DNA of 56,065 nucleotides from Trueperaceae bacterium (GTDB lineage: Bacteria; Deinococcota; Deinococci; Deinococcales; Trueperaceae). Below the pieces are notes generated by a model. It was not told where the DNA came from, did not search any database, and saw only the letters and a program-made list of their open reading frames with translations. Below are positions 23,896 to 33,259 of this stretch, piece after piece (position 1 is the first letter of the stretch; each line of letters opens with the position of its first letter). The stretch is taken from NCBI GenBank assembly GCA_020431825.1, contig JAGQHN010000022.1, positions 1 to 56,065 on the forward strand, given 5' to 3'. Both the position numbers and the translations under genes were made by a program.

Positions 23896-25200
23896 ATGAT
23901 GACAAAGAAACTAAACGAAGCCTATATTATCCACGGTGGTGTGCCGTTACATGGGGAAATTAAGGTCAACACAGCCAAGAACTCTGCCCTGGTTCTTATT
24001 CTGGCGGCCTTACTTACAGAAGAGAAGGTTGTTCTTAAAGATATACCTAAACTCAGCGATATTTTGATCATGTGTGAACTCCTCGAGCACTTTGGTGCTG
24101 AGGTTCACTGGTATGGTCATGACCTCCATATAGAAGCTAAAGACATCCATACCTGTACCGGCCCTTATCATCTGGTGAGCAAGATGCGTGCTAGCTTTGT
24201 CGCCCTTGGCCCGTTGCTGGGTCGCTGTAAAGAAGCGGGCATGGCGATGCCGGGCGGTTGTGCCTTTGGCCCCAGACCCGTAGACCGGCACATAAAAGCT
24301 TTCAAAGATATCGGTGCCATCATCGAGGAATCAGACGGGGATTTTCGGCTGAAGCTAAATGGGTCATTAAAAGGTACAGCTCGTTTTGTGGCACCTACGG
24401 TTGGTGGAACACAGAATATTTTGCTGGCAAGTGTCTTAGGTGAGCATGATGTCACCATTGAAAATGCCGCTAAAGAGCCTGAAATTACTGACCTCGTTCA
24501 GATGTTAAAAGCGATGGGAGCGCAGATTGAAGGGGAAGGTACGGACACCCTGAAGATTACTGGTGTTTCACGACTCCGCGGTCTTACGTATCGACCTATT
24601 CCTGACCGAATTGAAGCAGGTACCTTTATCTTAGCTGCTGCGGCAACGAGGGGTAAGGTTAGTTTGCATCAGGTTGAAATCAGTCATCTGAGCAGTGTAA
24701 TTGCCAAGCTTAGCGAAGCAGGCGTGAAATTTAGCAAACTTGGCCCCGCCAGTTTACTCGTAGATGCCACTGGTGATTTACAAAATGTCTCGCTTTATAC
24801 CAGTGAATATCCTGGCATCCCCACCGATGTTCAGGCACCTTTTACGGCTTTTCTGGCAACCCTCGAGGGTGACTGCACCATAGAAGAACGGGTTTACCCT
24901 GGTCACCGCTTTACCCATGTTGCTGAACTTCACAAAATGCAGGCCGATATTGAGCTCGAGGAGAGTACCCTGAGTATTCGTGGTGGAACCCTGCAAGGTG
25001 CCAAAGTTCACTCTGCCGATATTCGCGCAGGGGGCGCTATGGTCATTGCTGGACTTGCTGCTCAGGGCACCACGGTTGTTACTGGTCTTGAATTTATTGA
25101 TCGGGGTTATGAGGTTTTGGATGAGCGTCTCAGGGGTCTGGGTGCAGATATACACCGCCAGGAAATCATAGAGGCGCTCACCGGTACTTATGGAGATTAA
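23896..25200 (+). CDS. murA: UDP-N-acetylglucosamine 1-carboxyvinyltransferase
   Basis: This 434-residue enzyme of the EPSP-synthase fold catalyses the first committed step of peptidoglycan synthesis: enolpyruvyl transfer from PEP to UDP-GlcNAc in the cytoplasm. Substrate-binding K28/N29 are in TAKNSAL (KNA in most relatives). The active-site loop GGCAFGPRPVD contains the catalytic Cys122, so it should be fosfomycin-sensitive in principle. PTDVQAP carries the catalytic Asp. I chose the ATG at 23896, preceded by GAGGT; the upstream ATG at 23875 overlaps a -10 box. It ends 6 bases before the convergent oxidoreductase gene. Confidence 0.93.
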   Translation: MMTKKLNEAYIIHGGVPLHGEIKVNTAKNSALVLILAALLTEEKVVLKDIPKLSDILIMCELLEHFGAEVHWYGHDLHIEAKDIHTCTGPYHLVSKMRASFVALGPLLGRCKEAGMAMPGGCAFGPRPVDRHIKAFKDIGAIIEESDGDFRLKLNGSLKGTARFVAPTVGGTQNILLASVLGEHDVTIENAAKEPEITDLVQMLKAMGAQIEGEGTDTLKITGVSRLRGLTYRPIPDRIEAGTFILAAAATRGKVSLHQVEISHLSSVIAKLSEAGVKFSKLGPASLLVDATGDLQNVSLYTSEYPGIPTDVQAPFTAFLATLEGDCTIEERVYPGHRFTHVAELHKMQADIELEESTLSIRGGTLQGAKVHSADIRAGGAMVIAGLAAQGTTVVTGLEFIDRGYEVLDERLRGLGADIHRQEIIEALTGTYGD

Positions 25201-25206
25201 GCTTAT

Positions 25207-26697
25207 TTAGCTAACTTTAACGGTTAATGAGTGATAGCCTGTTGCCCCGTCGGGTAAGGGGCTATTTTTTTCATCGGTTTGCAGCTCGCCTGTGCCATCC
25301 GCCGCTCTTACCAGGATTTTATAGTTTCCGGGTTCGGCCTGCCAGCTAAAGCCCCAAAGGTTCCAGCTCAGGTCATTTAAGGCAGGTTTTAACTCGGCTT
25401 CCTGCCAGGTTCTGGCTGCATCGACCGAAACTTCAACCTTGGAAATACCGCGAATGCCAGCAAAAGCCACGCCGCCTATCACAACGCTGCCATCCTCGAG
25501 CCTGGTTGCTTCACGAGTATCAATGCGGCTCATGGTTTGCACGGTAGCCAGATCACTCCAGCCACGCGTTTGCCAGTACCCCTGATAGTCTTCATTCGTC
25601 AACTCAATTTCTGTGACCCATTTGACATTTTTCATGCCGTAAATGTCAGGTACCAGCACTCGAGCTGGAAAGCCGTGATCTACCGTCAGCGGTTCACCAT
25701 TTTGCAAATAAGCTACGATGGTGCCTTCGCGCATGGCCGCGTCAAGCACAAAGGAATCGGTATAGTTATCGGCTGCTTTAAGAATAAGCTCACTTGCACC
25801 ATCAGCAACCCCAACAAGCTCGAGCAGATCTTTGAGCAAAACCCCGGTCCAGACACTATTGCCAATCAGGTCGCCCCCAACTGAGTTGGAAATGCAGGTC
25901 AGAGTACTGCTACGTTCGACACTGGGCAGCGCTTTCAGATCTTCAAGACTAAGACTGAGCTTATTGCTTACCATTCCGGTAAATTTCAGCTGCCAGTCCT
26001 GTTCTTTAACGGTAGGGTTAAAAACGTTTTTGGACACCTGATAATGCTCTTCAGTTGGGGTTATCTCTGGGCTGAGCCCTTTAATCCTGGCGAGCAGATT
26101 AGCTACAGCTTCCTGTGCAAAGGCAGTAAAACTTCTTAAAACGGGCGCAAGACTGACGAGTGCCAAAAGCTGTGTCATCTTCTTGAGACTGGCACGCCTT
26201 TCTTCGACTTCAACCTGGGTCTTTATGCGCTGAACAAGCCAAAGTACAAGGGCAAATGCCAACCCAAAAGTGAGACTCCACAGAAGACTTGGTAGAACCG
26301 GATAAAAGAAATTCTGCTCTGATAGACCAAAAAAACCCAGACCTTGCAGGGGCATAAGCACGCAGCCGACCAGCAAGCTCGAGGCTATCGGGTAAATGAT
26401 AAAGCCCCAGATTGGTTTCATGAGCCGCAAAAAAAGCCAGCCAATTGCAAACCAGAGTCCAAGGTAAAAAAGATAGTTGAATCCGTAAAACACATATTTG
26501 GCATAGGCATCTAATCCCCAGGGTAGTTGATGGATAAGGTTAAACACCGAAGGTATGCCAAGAAAGCGGCTGGTGGTATTAAATAACATTTCGGGTCCGA
26601 TGGGTGCGCTAAAAAGCACTTTGCTCATCAACATAAGGATGCCTAACCCCAGACTTGCTGTCAGGCTTGCTAACCAGTTTGAAAAACGATAGGTCAT
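25207..26697 (-). CDS. Membrane-anchored molybdopterin-dependent oxidoreductase (sulfite oxidase fold)
   Basis: This 496-residue protein has about 200 N-terminal residues with roughly five membrane helices. A sulfite-oxidase-type molybdenum-cofactor domain follows (about 220-400; the Mo-ligand Cys268 lies in STLTCISNSVGG; later DHGFPARVLVPDIYGMKN) and then a C-terminal immunoglobulin-like dimer domain (about 405-496). There is no Tat motif, so the catalytic part is probably placed by the membrane domain; which side it faces is uncertain. It may reduce or oxidise a small sulfur or oxide compound using membrane electron carriers. AAGGAG precedes the ATG. Confidence 0.88.
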   Translation of the reverse strand: MTYRFSNWLASLTASLGLGILMLMSKVLFSAPIGPEMLFNTTSRFLGIPSVFNLIHQLPWGLDAYAKYVFYGFNYLFYLGLWFAIGWLFLRLMKPIWGFIIYPIASSLLVGCVLMPLQGLGFFGLSEQNFFYPVLPSLLWSLTFGLAFALVLWLVQRIKTQVEVEERRASLKKMTQLLALVSLAPVLRSFTAFAQEAVANLLARIKGLSPEITPTEEHYQVSKNVFNPTVKEQDWQLKFTGMVSNKLSLSLEDLKALPSVERSSTLTCISNSVGGDLIGNSVWTGVLLKDLLELVGVADGASELILKAADNYTDSFVLDAAMREGTIVAYLQNGEPLTVDHGFPARVLVPDIYGMKNVKWVTEIELTNEDYQGYWQTRGWSDLATVQTMSRIDTREATRLEDGSVVIGGVAFAGIRGISKVEVSVDAARTWQEAELKPALNDLSWNLWGFSWQAEPGNYKILVRAADGTGELQTDEKNSPLPDGATGYHSLTVKVS

Positions 26698-26784
26698 CTT
26701 GAGCTCCTTTGGTTTAGCTTAGCGCCAGAATTTCACAAAAAGGTCACAACCTGAATAGGTTACTGAAAGATTCAAAGGAGTCAG

Positions 26785-27981
26785 CTAGTCTTTTGGCTTC
26801 TCCCAGACGCTATCGGTTTCGTCGTCCCAGGTATCATTATCGGGGAACTCACCAATGCTTTTGACCTCTACGCTTTCTTTACGATCATCTGGAGAGTTGA
26901 CTTCTGCCTCCTCGAGCTTCGTTACCTCAAAGTCGGAATGAGCAGGGGAAACCGCATCATCTGACAAAAGCTCGGTCTCAGCGCTGTCACTGTCGGGTTC
27001 AAAATCAGGATCCCTAGACTCCGTAAGAAGCTGAAAGACCTCCTCGGCATCTTCAGTTTCACCGTCCTCATTTTCGGGGCTAGTCTCTTTCGTGTCAGCC
27101 TCATGATTGGCTAAAGCATCCATTTGACTTTCAGGGCTGTTAGGCATTTTTAAGAAGGCTTCAAAGGCAGCAACCGATTCCGGCGAACGCTCTGGAACGG
27201 TGCTAGGGGGTTCTTTTTCAGGAGTGGTTTCTGCTTGCGGGGCTCGAGTCCTTAGCCTTACCAGAAAGCCAAGGATGGCGAGGGCTAAGCCAGCAATCAT
27301 GACGTACATCCAGTAGTTGGGTGGACTCGAGCTGGCAATGGCGGTCATAACTTTATTATTGATAGCCTGAACCTGGGCCTGAGGGTCTGCGCTTATGACC
27401 TCGACGATGGGGCTTTGCTGATTTGTGCTCGAGTAAGCCCAGGGTGCCGGAGTCAAACTTATGCTCTGCCAGCCTGTGCTACTAAAAGGCGTGTAATAGC
27501 CAGCAATGCCGTAGGCAGTCAGTGCTTTGGGCGTTTGAATTCGCGTTCTGATGGTCAGGGTATTGTCCTGGCTGAAGACGCTTACGGGCTCAATAGACTT
27601 TAATCCTTCTGAGGTCCAGCTAAAGACTTCAGCCTTGTCCCCGGTAAGTCTGAGCGCGTAGGTCCAGAAACTACCTTTGGGAAAAAACATCCCCGAACCC
27701 TCGAGGCTGCTTGTTGCTCCTGTACTCTGGTCGTTGTCCTGGATATAAATTTCAATAATGGGAAAGGAGAAGCCCAAAACGCGGTCAAAAGGATTGGCTA
27801 GTGAAGCAAATTTTAGTTCAACTGTGAGATCGTCAGCATCCAGCAGCGAAAATTCAGTAATGTCCAGACTACCAGCAACAAATTCCTGTGAACTAGGTGG
27901 AACCAGCGTGCCACTACCTACGGCGTCATTGCTTGGGTCGGAAATGGTGAGTAACGTTGCTAAGACTAGCGCACTGATCAT
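26785..27981 (-). CDS. Glucodextranase C-terminal-like membrane-anchored protein with acidic tail
   Basis: This 398-residue protein has a short N-terminal hydrophobic signal (residues 1-12). The extracytoplasmic beta domain (about 13-190: TISDPSNDAVGSG, FDRVLGFSFPIIEIYIQD, GWQSISLTPAPWAY) resembles the C-terminal binding module of glucodextranase/pullulanase-like proteins. One membrane helix (224-243) is followed by a long cytoplasmic tail rich in Glu, Asp and Pro. It probably binds a carbohydrate at the cell surface or periplasm. Its ATG overlaps the yvcK stop (ATGA), so it is the last gene of the SPOR-rapZ-yvcK unit, which hints at cell-envelope control. Confidence 0.72.
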   Translation of the reverse strand: MISALVLATLLTISDPSNDAVGSGTLVPPSSQEFVAGSLDITEFSLLDADDLTVELKFASLANPFDRVLGFSFPIIEIYIQDNDQSTGATSSLEGSGMFFPKGSFWTYALRLTGDKAEVFSWTSEGLKSIEPVSVFSQDNTLTIRTRIQTPKALTAYGIAGYYTPFSSTGWQSISLTPAPWAYSSTNQQSPIVEVISADPQAQVQAINNKVMTAIASSSPPNYWMYVMIAGLALAILGFLVRLRTRAPQAETTPEKEPPSTVPERSPESVAAFEAFLKMPNSPESQMDALANHEADTKETSPENEDGETEDAEEVFQLLTESRDPDFEPDSDSAETELLSDDAVSPAHSDFEVTKLEEAEVNSPDDRKESVEVKSIGEFPDNDTWDDETDSVWEKPKD

Positions 27982-29321
27982 GCAGAAACAAGTTCTTTGC
28001 GCAAACTCGAGACAGGACCTCTTTTGGCATAGGTACTTATCCAGTTGGCAAGTGCCAGAGAGTCATGTTGTGCATGAGGACCACTTCCCAGAATAGGTAG
28101 CGGTAAAAGCTCTATGCCAAGTTGCTCAAAAGCTGCAGAATCAAAGGATACAATTTCGGCATTTTCTTCACGGTAACGCATCAGTCTCGCCTCATCAATG
28201 GGTGTGCCATTGACGATTACTTTATCAGGATAGCGGCCCAGATGATTGTATATTGCCTGCACATGATCCAGGGCGCTAAAGCCATCAGTTTCCCCGGCTT
28301 CAGTCATGATGTTGCAAACATAGATGATCTGAGCATGAGTTCCTTGCAAGGCGCGGCGAATAGCAGGAACCAGGAGTGGTGGCAAGGTACTGGTGAAGAG
28401 ACTTCCGGGTCCCAGAATAATGGCATCAGCTTCAATAATGGCATTCAGAACTTCGGGTGTTGGCGGCGGATGACTGGGTTCAATGCTTACTTTTTTGACG
28501 GCACCAGCTACCAGGCGCATATTGCTCTCGCCAATAACCTGTTCGCCACTCTGTTTTTCGGCATGCAAGGAGACGACTTCCGGCGTCGCCGGATAAACTG
28601 CTCCCGTTAAATTCAGGAGTGCATTAAGGGTGCGAATTGCCTTACCAAAATCGCCCTCTACTTCTGTGAGGGTCGTGATGAACAAATTGCCAAACGTGTG
28701 GCCCTTAAGCTCATTACCGCGTAAAAAGCGGTACTCGAGCAAGCGACTCAGCTCCGACTCGTTATCTGAAAGCGCTGCCAGACAGTCGCTAATATCCCCT
28801 GGTGCAGGCATATTAAACGCTGTTCTTAGCCTTCCGGAAGAGCCACCATCATCACTTACCGTAACGACAGCGGTGAGGTTAGAACTATGATTTCTCAAGC
28901 CTCGGAGCAAATTTGAAAGACCTGTACCGCCACCAAGCGCAACGATTTTTGGGCCTTTGGCAAGGGAAAGTCTCTGGGACAGGACATAAGCTGCTTCTTT
29001 AGGGCGAGGAAACCAGTTAGATAAGAGGGAGCGGTTAAGCCGGGCTACTGCACTGATACTGAGACTAAGGCCAATGAGGACACTAAACGCTGAAATCCAG
29101 CCGCCCCATAAATGCCAGCCCTGACTTACCAGCACTTCTTCTAAGGGCGTTGAGATAACGTCGCGTCTTTCCTGCAATATCCATAAGACGCCCAAAATAA
29201 CACCAACAACCAGTAACAGTGTGCCTATCACCGCGACACTTACATAACGTTTAACCCGCATCCCAGGGATAAGCCAGAGTCGCATAATACCTGCTTGCCT
29301 GAGGAGTCGTTTTCTAAGCAT
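27978..29321 (-). CDS. yvcK: YvcK/CofD-like gluconeogenesis and morphogenesis factor
   Basis: This 447-residue protein has two N-terminal membrane helices (about residues 23-45 and 57-80) followed by the YvcK domain: GGGTGLSNLLRGL, TVSDDGGSSGRLR and APGDISDCLAALS are the family's nucleotide-sugar-binding motifs. Members bind UDP-sugars and are needed for normal shape and growth on gluconeogenic substrates. The ATG at 29321 has AAGAGAA upstream and overlaps the rapZ stop by 8 bases; the ATG at 29411 would lie deep within rapZ. The membrane helices distinguish it from the soluble B. subtilis protein. Confidence 0.92.
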   Translation of the reverse strand: MLRKRLLRQAGIMRLWLIPGMRVKRYVSVAVIGTLLLVVGVILGVLWILQERRDVISTPLEEVLVSQGWHLWGGWISAFSVLIGLSLSISAVARLNRSLLSNWFPRPKEAAYVLSQRLSLAKGPKIVALGGGTGLSNLLRGLRNHSSNLTAVVTVSDDGGSSGRLRTAFNMPAPGDISDCLAALSDNESELSRLLEYRFLRGNELKGHTFGNLFITTLTEVEGDFGKAIRTLNALLNLTGAVYPATPEVVSLHAEKQSGEQVIGESNMRLVAGAVKKVSIEPSHPPPTPEVLNAIIEADAIILGPGSLFTSTLPPLLVPAIRRALQGTHAQIIYVCNIMTEAGETDGFSALDHVQAIYNHLGRYPDKVIVNGTPIDEARLMRYREENAEIVSFDSAAFEQLGIELLPLPILGSGPHAQHDSLALANWISTYAKRGPVSSLRKELVSA

Positions 29322-30189
29322 GAGAATTCTCTTCTTTGGGACTGTGCTCGGCAAGGGCCAGCTCAACGTCACGGTGCTCGATGGTGGTACTAAAGACTTC
29401 GGCAAAATCATTAGCCAGACGTTCGGCTATAGCTACAGAGCGGTGTTGTCCTCCGGTGCAGCCAACGGCTACTGTGTAGCTCGAGCGTCCACTTGCCTCA
29501 GTCATTTGACTCAGAACACGAATGAATTCACGCATCTGGGTGTAAAACTCAAAAGTATTGCCTTGAAACACATAAGCCTGTACGCGCTCGTCTCGTCCGT
29601 CTATGGCACGAAGCGCCGGATCATAGTAAGGGTTCGGCAGCGCTCTTAAATCAAAAATATTATCGGCATCTATTGGAATCCCTCTTTTAAAGCCAAAGGA
29701 CATAAGTCTGAGTCGAAAGCGCTCATTGTGACCAAAATGCCCTCTTAAGACTTCAATCAGGTCTTTAGCGCTATACCGTGAGGTATCAAGCACAAGGTCG
29801 GCACTGGCGCGTAGGGGTCCCAAAACATTTCTCTCAGTAACGATGTCATCTGATAGGGGAGCTTTGCCTAAAGGATGGGTGCGCCTGGTCAGGTTGTAGC
29901 GTTTTACCAGTACATCGTCAGCGGCGTCCAGAAAAATAACGGTTGGATTTATGCCCTGATCTCTTAGCTCGGCTAGGCAATCCAGTACCGAGTCCAGATA
30001 GTCTCGGGTACGGACATCGATGCCAACCACGACCTTTGATTGATTATGTTCTTTAACCTGCTTGACCAGATCGGGCCAGAGTTTGGGTGGCACATTATCA
30101 ACGGTGAAATAACCCAAATCTTCAAGTGCATGAAGACTGGTGGTTTTACCAGCGCCACTGAGACCTGTAAGTACAACAAAACTATCCAT
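29314..30189 (-). CDS. rapZ: RNase adapter / nucleotide-binding protein RapZ (YvcJ)
   Basis: The 291-residue protein has Walker A GLSGAGKTT (9-17) and the RapZ C-terminal motif GCTGGQHRSVAIAE. In E. coli RapZ senses glucosamine-6-phosphate and guides decay of the GlmZ RNA, thereby controlling amino-sugar synthesis; in Gram-positives the homologue YvcJ has nucleotide hydrolase activity. It is linked to yvcK as in many bacteria. The start overlaps the stop of the SPOR gene (TAATG). Together with murA and yvcK it ties this region to cell-wall precursor supply. Confidence 0.95.
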   Translation of the reverse strand: MDSFVVLTGLSGAGKTTSLHALEDLGYFTVDNVPPKLWPDLVKQVKEHNQSKVVVGIDVRTRDYLDSVLDCLAELRDQGINPTVIFLDAADDVLVKRYNLTRRTHPLGKAPLSDDIVTERNVLGPLRASADLVLDTSRYSAKDLIEVLRGHFGHNERFRLRLMSFGFKRGIPIDADNIFDLRALPNPYYDPALRAIDGRDERVQAYVFQGNTFEFYTQMREFIRVLSQMTEASGRSSYTVAVGCTGGQHRSVAIAERLANDFAEVFSTTIEHRDVELALAEHSPKEENSHA

Positions 30190-30872
30190 TAATCCCTATC
30201 CAAACTTAGCTGATAAGCAGCCAGGATATTATTTTCCAGAATAACCGCCGTTAAATCGTGTTGCCAAAGTAATTTTCCACTTGTGAGGGTAAGAACTGGT
30301 TCATTAGGGTAGTAAAGTTGAATTTGGCCATTGGTTTCGCGGAAGTAAGATGTAACGGACGCGGTACTCGAGCTAAGCAGAGGCGTTTCGTTTAAGTTCC
30401 AGCTCGAGCCACTATAGGCCAGATAGGCTCTAACACTTTGAACCTGAAACCAGAACTCTACCGCGGTCTGATCCTGCTGATAAATGCCCCAGTTGGCTGG
30501 ATCCAGCGGCAGCATGGCACCTACCTGACGAGCAATGCATATGCCCTGATGACTGCCTGCTGTCATAGGTACGGGATTGGCGCCGCTCAGTTGACTGATT
30601 TGGGCAAACTGTTCAGCGGTAGGCTTTGAGTCAAAACAACCCACGCGCACCCTGACCCACTGTTTGTCTTCCTGCATATAAAATTCACTGTAACTATCCA
30701 GACCTGAGATTTGCAGCTTATAGACTGCCTGAGTCGCTTCGCGGTAGTCCTGAAAAGCCCCTGTTTGCAGGGTCCAGAAGGTCTGTGCCCTGACCGAAGC
30801 GTAGCTTAAAGCAAGGCATAGATAAAGCCCGACCTTAAGCCAAGTTTTAAAACACGAAATTTCCCTCACCAT
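30189..30872 (-). CDS. SPOR-domain periplasmic protein
   Basis: This 227-residue protein has an N-terminal signal (residues 10-29, ending VRA-QT). A SPOR repeat follows (about 30-100: FWTLQTGAFQDYREATQAVYKL and VRVRVGCFDSKPTAEQF). SPOR domains bind glycan strands stripped of stem peptides, often at the division site. The C-terminal half (about 110-227) is beta-rich and unrecognised. It is the first gene of the unit with rapZ, yvcK and the glucodextranase-like gene. A possible -10 box TATAGG lies 10 bases before the ATG. Confidence 0.8.
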   Translation of the reverse strand: MVREISCFKTWLKVGLYLCLALSYASVRAQTFWTLQTGAFQDYREATQAVYKLQISGLDSYSEFYMQEDKQWVRVRVGCFDSKPTAEQFAQISQLSGANPVPMTAGSHQGICIARQVGAMLPLDPANWGIYQQDQTAVEFWFQVQSVRAYLAYSGSSWNLNETPLLSSSTASVTSYFRETNGQIQLYYPNEPVLTLTSGKLLWQHDLTAVILENNILAAYQLSLDRD

Positions 30873-30963
30873 TTGCAGCCTGCCTATAGTTTAACGGATG
30901 GACAATTAGCACGAGATGAGGTAGCTAGAGGCACTTCATCAGCAACTAGCCGATACTTAAGGT

Positions 30964-31611
30964 TTAATGAGATACTTTCTGGGCTCGAGCCGCAATAAGC
31001 TCCTCAGATAAATCCTTGAAGTTTTTTAAAATACTTAAGCCGATGGTCTGACTTTTCTCCGGATGAAACTGGGTAGCGTTCAGATGTCCTTTGGACACAG
31101 CACTTTTAAAGCTAATGCCTGCATAGTTCGTTTTGGCCCCTGGCAGATCTTCATCAAAACTTACATAGTAAGAATTACAGTAATAAACAAAACTGTCCTG
31201 AGCTATCCCTTTAAGCAGAGCGGGCTCGCCAACGATTTCCAACTGGTTCCAGCCCATTTGCGGTACGCTGTCCTGTCCTTCTGGAAACCGTAGCGTTTCT
31301 CCCTTGATTATGCCGAGCCCGGTAATGTCGGGTGCCTCTTCGGAACGCTCCATGAGCAGTTGTAAACCAACGCAGATGCCGAGGAAAGGTTTTTCTTCTT
31401 TGATATGCTGCCGCACCGCCGTTTCAAAACCAGAGTTTAAGAAGGCGGTCATCACCTGACCAAAGTGTCCCTGACCGGGTAAAACCATGGCTGGAACATT
31501 CCTTGCTTGCTCAGGCTCAGTTGCCAAAATGACCTTAAATCCGGCATGCTCGAGTGCCTTGGCGACACTGTGCAAATTACTGGCGCCGTAGTCGATAAGG
31601 GCAACGTCCAC
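30964..31611 (-). CDS. hisH: Imidazole glycerol phosphate synthase, glutamine amidotransferase subunit
   Basis: This 215-residue class-I glutamine amidotransferase has the nucleophile Cys80 in FLGICVGLQ and the His-Glu pair in FHPEKSQ. With HisF (not in this window) it makes imidazole glycerol phosphate and AICAR in histidine synthesis. The start overlaps the hisB stop. It is the last gene of the TPR-hisC-hisB-hisH unit; the 90 bases to the SPOR gene show no clear terminator. Confidence 0.95.
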   Translation of the reverse strand: MDVALIDYGASNLHSVAKALEHAGFKVILATEPEQARNVPAMVLPGQGHFGQVMTAFLNSGFETAVRQHIKEEKPFLGICVGLQLLMERSEEAPDITGLGIIKGETLRFPEGQDSVPQMGWNQLEIVGEPALLKGIAQDSFVYYCNSYYVSFDEDLPGAKTNYAGISFKSAVSKGHLNATQFHPEKSQTIGLSILKNFKDLSEELIAARAQKVSH

Positions 31612-32192
31612 TACAAGAGTCCTTTGGTAGAGGGCAAACTGTCTGAGGTGATGCGGGTGGCAGTAAAGAGTGAGCGAGCAAAGGCTTTGACGATGGCTTC
31701 ACATACATGGTGTGTTTCGGTGCCAGAAAGCACGCTGACATGCAAGGTAGCGCCAGCATGATTGGCAAAGCCTCTTAAGAACTCACGCAGATGATGAACA
31801 GTAAAGCCGTTAGAATCACCCTCATAGCCTTGAGGTTCGAAGGCGATAAAGGGCCTGCCCGAAAGGTCCAGAACAACATGTGCCAGCGTTTCATCCATGG
31901 GCACAAAGCTATCTGCATAGCGCTCTAAACCAACCCGGTCGCCCAGAGCCTGAGCCAAGGTTTGTCCCAGAACTATGCCGGTATCTTCGGCGAGATGATG
32001 CACATCAATATGTAAATCGCCTTTTGCTTCGACATCAAGCTTTAGTTTTCCGTGGCGCGTGATTTGCTCGAGCATATGATCTAAAAAGCCGTGCCCCGTG
32101 GCAATCGTGCCTGGCTCTGGTGAGTCTAAATCGAGACTTATATGAATGTCGGTTTCTTTGCTGGTTCTGCTAACCCTGGCCGTACGTGTCAT
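31611..32192 (-). CDS. hisB: Imidazoleglycerol-phosphate dehydratase
   Basis: This 193-residue monofunctional HisB has the two HHxxE-type manganese-binding repeats (VHHLAEDTG and the HHLREF region), plus GHGFLDHMLEQI and PMDETLAHV. It removes water from imidazole glycerol phosphate in the sixth step of histidine synthesis. Length and motifs match the bacterial stand-alone form, without the phosphatase domain found in E. coli. It sits between hisC and hisH with minimal spacing. Confidence 0.96.
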   Translation of the reverse strand: MTRTARVSRTSKETDIHISLDLDSPEPGTIATGHGFLDHMLEQITRHGKLKLDVEAKGDLHIDVHHLAEDTGIVLGQTLAQALGDRVGLERYADSFVPMDETLAHVVLDLSGRPFIAFEPQGYEGDSNGFTVHHLREFLRGFANHAGATLHVSVLSGTETHHVCEAIVKAFARSLFTATRITSDSLPSTKGLL

Positions 32193-32202
32193 TCCTTAAA
32201 GC

Positions 32203-33252
32203 TTACCCCAAAAGCTTACTAAGAGCACTTAGAAATGCGTCATTTTCTTCGGGTTTACCTACTGAAACCCTGACACAGCCTTCTAGCAGCGGCAGATGAT
32301 CCTGACGGCGTATGCAGATGCTGTGCTCGAGCATTCCTTTATACAGGCTGGCTGCATCCGGGACACGCAGGAGAAAAAAGTTTGCCTGACTGGGGTAAGC
32401 CTTAATCTTTTTAATTTGGCCAAGGTTTTGATAGAGCCGCTCACGTTCTTGCAGGATAAGCTCGAGGTTTTGCCTGATGAGATCCTGGTGCTCGAGCATA
32501 AACTCGCCAATCGCCAGTTGTAAGCCTGAAATTGAGAAGGGCAGGACGGTTTTTTGCACCTGCTCGGCGACCTTGTCAGCCATGAGCGCGTAGCCAAGTC
32601 TCACGCCACCCAGCCCAAAGGCTTTACTAAAGGTACGCAAACAAACGATATGAGGATAATCTTTTATAAGAAAGGAATAATCTGTTTTCGAAAACTGATG
32701 GTAGGCTTCATCTATCACCATAAGCCAGTTGTCTTTGGCAGCTTCAGCCAGTTCAATAATATCGGCTTTCTCAAATAAGTTAGCGGTTGGCGCAGCTGGA
32801 TTGGCTAAAAAGAAGACGCCTTTACCCCTTTTCAGACGTTCAATGAGCTGGTTTTTGGGCAGAGAAAAATCTTCTTCTAACGGGATTTCTACGAGATCAG
32901 TGCCTAAAATATTGGCCTCGAGGCTGTAAACTGAAAAACTGGGTTTTACTGTCAGGACCTGTTGACCCAGACCTGCTGCGACCACCAGCGCCTGAATAAG
33001 AATATTGGAGCCGCCACTTATCACCATACCGTCAGGAGACCAGTTGAGATACTCTGCAAGGTGCTTGCGCAGACTATGGGCGTTTAGTTCCGGGTAGCGG
33101 TTCAGGGCAACGCCTTTTAAGCGTTCAAAAAGGGCTTCCTGAAGATGATCAGGAAGCTCAAACGGGGATTCATTTTGATCAAGCTTGATAGTACAGCTTT
33201 GTTCCGTAAAGTGATAGGCCGGAACGAGATCGAGCTGAGGTCTTAAAGCCAT
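32203..33252 (-). CDS. hisC: Histidinol-phosphate aminotransferase
   Basis: This PLP fold-type I aminotransferase of about 349 residues has LDQNESPFELP near the N-terminus, the PLP lysine in TFSKAFGLGGVRLGYAL and the C-terminal CVRVSVGKPEEN with the phosphate-binding Arg. It converts imidazole acetol phosphate and glutamate to histidinol phosphate. The ATG at 33252 gives the usual family N-terminus (MALRPQL). An in-frame ATG at 33282 overlaps the TPR gene by 23 bases and is possible. Neither has a strong ribosome site, suggesting coupling to the upstream gene. Confidence 0.94.
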   Translation of the reverse strand: MALRPQLDLVPAYHFTEQSCTIKLDQNESPFELPDHLQEALFERLKGVALNRYPELNAHSLRKHLAEYLNWSPDGMVISGGSNILIQALVVAAGLGQQVLTVKPSFSVYSLEANILGTDLVEIPLEEDFSLPKNQLIERLKRGKGVFFLANPAAPTANLFEKADIIELAEAAKDNWLMVIDEAYHQFSKTDYSFLIKDYPHIVCLRTFSKAFGLGGVRLGYALMADKVAEQVQKTVLPFSISGLQLAIGEFMLEHQDLIRQNLELILQERERLYQNLGQIKKIKAYPSQANFFLLRVPDAASLYKGMLEHSICIRRQDHLPLLEGCVRVSVGKPEENDAFLSALSKLLG

Positions 33253-33259
33253 AGAGGGT

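Noticed and set aside
28122-28610. Open frame of 162 codons on the forward strand
   Set aside because: Antisense to the conserved part of yvcK and without a ribosome site.
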